This document shows positions 20,232 to 21,360 of a stretch of DNA of 21,360 nucleotides, in pieces. The DNA comes from Larix sibirica (lineage: Eukaryota > Streptophyta > Pinopsida > Pinales > Pinaceae), in contig NWUY0300027287.1 of assembly GCA_004151065.3 (NCBI GenBank), positions 1 to 21,360 of the forward strand. Reading direction: 5' to 3'. Position 1 is the first letter of the stretch. The number at the start of each line of letters is the position of its first letter. Below the pieces are notes generated by a model. That model was not told the origin of the DNA and did not search any database. It saw only the letters and a program-made list of their open reading frames with translations. Position numbers and translations under genes: made by a program.

Positions 20232-20893
20232 TATGGGAAATCTCTCAGTCAGTGACCAATGATGAGATGTCATCTATCAAGCACAAGGTAACCTCTCGAT
20301 AATGAAAGCAGGCCTAGGGTGCCAACGAATCTAGGTAAACTTCTCAAAGCAATGTGTCATCATTGATGAGAAAAGACCCACCAATAAGAAGTCAAAGGGG
20401 ACCTTCTGCACTAGCACGAGTACAAACATTGGTTATGATGATACAAACATGGAGTAACTTGATAATATAGAAGCCTGATTTGCATGGTCATGGAAACTAA
20501 GGAATGGTCGACACATGCTAAAGACAACCCTTGAACATTAGCATGACACAATGGTGACTTGGGCAGTGTTTGACACAAAGGGAGTGATGATATAAATCTA
20601 TAATGATAGAAGCATTAACATATTTTCCATAGTGATTGTAAGAGTAAACAATCGTAGGAGTATAAACTTAGAGATCAAGTTTTAGCTCCTAAGGAAATCC
20701 TAAAAAATCAACTTACTGAGAAGACTCGGGATTGGTGCTTTGTTCAAGGGTGACATGATTGACTTGCTTCCACAAAAAATAATAGAGATCTAACATATTC
20801 CCCCCCTCTCTTTTTTTTAAATATTTGAATTTTTATGTCTTTTTCATATTATAAATCCCGAAAAAAAAATAATAAAATAAGGTTATGTTATAG
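20232..20893. other. No recognised feature
   Basis: Mixed-composition sequence ending in a C run and T run near 20800-20818 and AT-rich DNA. No gene, RNA or clear repeat is seen. Confidence 0.45.
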
Positions 20894-21016
20894 TGGAAGA
20901 AACGAGTGTTTCAAGGCATGCAACTATGTTCCAAGCACATGGAACATACCTATGCAAAACAAAATGCAAACGAGGTGTTGGGAAAGAGGTGGACACTCGT
21001 CGACATGTTTCTTCCA
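20894..21016. repeat. Nested inverted repeats
   Basis: The outer arms are TGGAAGAAACGAGTGT (20894-20909) and its reverse complement at 20993-21016, which is interrupted by eight extra bases. Between them a perfect 9-bp stem, TATGTTCCA (20925-20933) with TGGAACATA (20940-20948), closes a 6-base loop. It could be a small foldback element or chance. No flanking target duplication was found. Confidence 0.55.
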
Positions 21017-21360
21017 AGGATATAGTTTAGAATGCAAATGTAACAGATGCAAGTGATGAGCAACATAATGAATGCAATGGTAGTATAAGGGTTGCAGCGA
21101 AGCATTAGGCATAGTTGTGCAAGTAGCAATGAGCATATACAAATGGATAATGAAAAAAATAGGATATTTTTAGGGGATGGAAAAAAATAGATGAGAATGA
21201 GAGGCATGTGGCCTCTTCTAAAATTCATGGTAAAGTAAAAAGGATCCTGATCCTATGAGAATAACTTGGCATGGGAACCAAAATGGCAAGATGGTGCTGA
21301 CTACGGTGTCCCATTTTAGGTAGGTTATGCTACTGAACTGGTGGACAATGTAGATAGAGA
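21017..21360. other. No recognised feature
   Basis: Purine-leaning sequence with A runs at the right end of the window. No open frame of note and no recognisable element. Confidence 0.45.

Noticed and set aside
1-21360. CRISPR array, bacterial operon, or tRNA/rRNA genes
   Set aside because: No regularly spaced short repeats with unique spacers, no bacterial-style gene packing, and no tRNA or rRNA signatures were seen. The spliced gene shows a plant nuclear origin.

Overview
The window looks like nuclear DNA of a seed plant. It is AT-rich and gene-poor, its one clear gene is split by GT-AG introns, and the space around it holds decayed transposon-like sequence. The gene is a plant purple acid phosphatase (PAP). 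A gymnosperm or another large-genome plant is plausible, because the intron upstream of the first visible exon would exceed 5.8 kb and contains old mobile-element debris; this is inference. I see no bacterial, organellar, rRNA, tRNA or CRISPR feature. || Layout: 1-1646 holds a short in-frame tandem repeat and a possible minus-strand transposon remnant. 1647-3960 is a decayed plus-strand coding region with a K/E-rich middle. 4004-4221 is a dense C/G-rich cluster of alternating inverted repeats. 4312-4426 carries a minus-strand Ty1-copia-like primer-binding site and LTR-end motif. 4929-6764 is intron sequence present twice. 6726-10276 is the 3' half of the PAP gene in five coding exons. 10277-13541 is 3'UTR and unrecognised DNA. 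13543-19301 repeats 7783-13541 almost exactly. 19302-21360 is repeat-rich DNA with no clear gene. || The main structural fact is that the window contains exactly three N bases (5846, 13542, 19608), and each sits between two adjacent near-identical direct copies of 917/918, 5759 and 102 bp. The end of the sequence left of each N is repeated at the start of the sequence right of it. This is what is left when a scaffolder abuts overlapping contigs without merging them. Collapsing the overlaps would shorten the window from 21360 to about 14579 bp and leave one PAP gene, not a tandem pair. || The PAP exons encode 300 residues with all seven predicted metal ligands and the natural C-terminus. The signal peptide and N-terminal domain, roughly 130 mature residues plus leader, are not found in the window. 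They probably lie beyond the left edge across a very long intron, although a 5'-truncated copy cannot be excluded. I found no convincing undescribed biological system here. The observations most worth checking are the assembly overlaps, the missing 5' half of the gene, the alternating inverted-repeat cluster and the decayed coding region.
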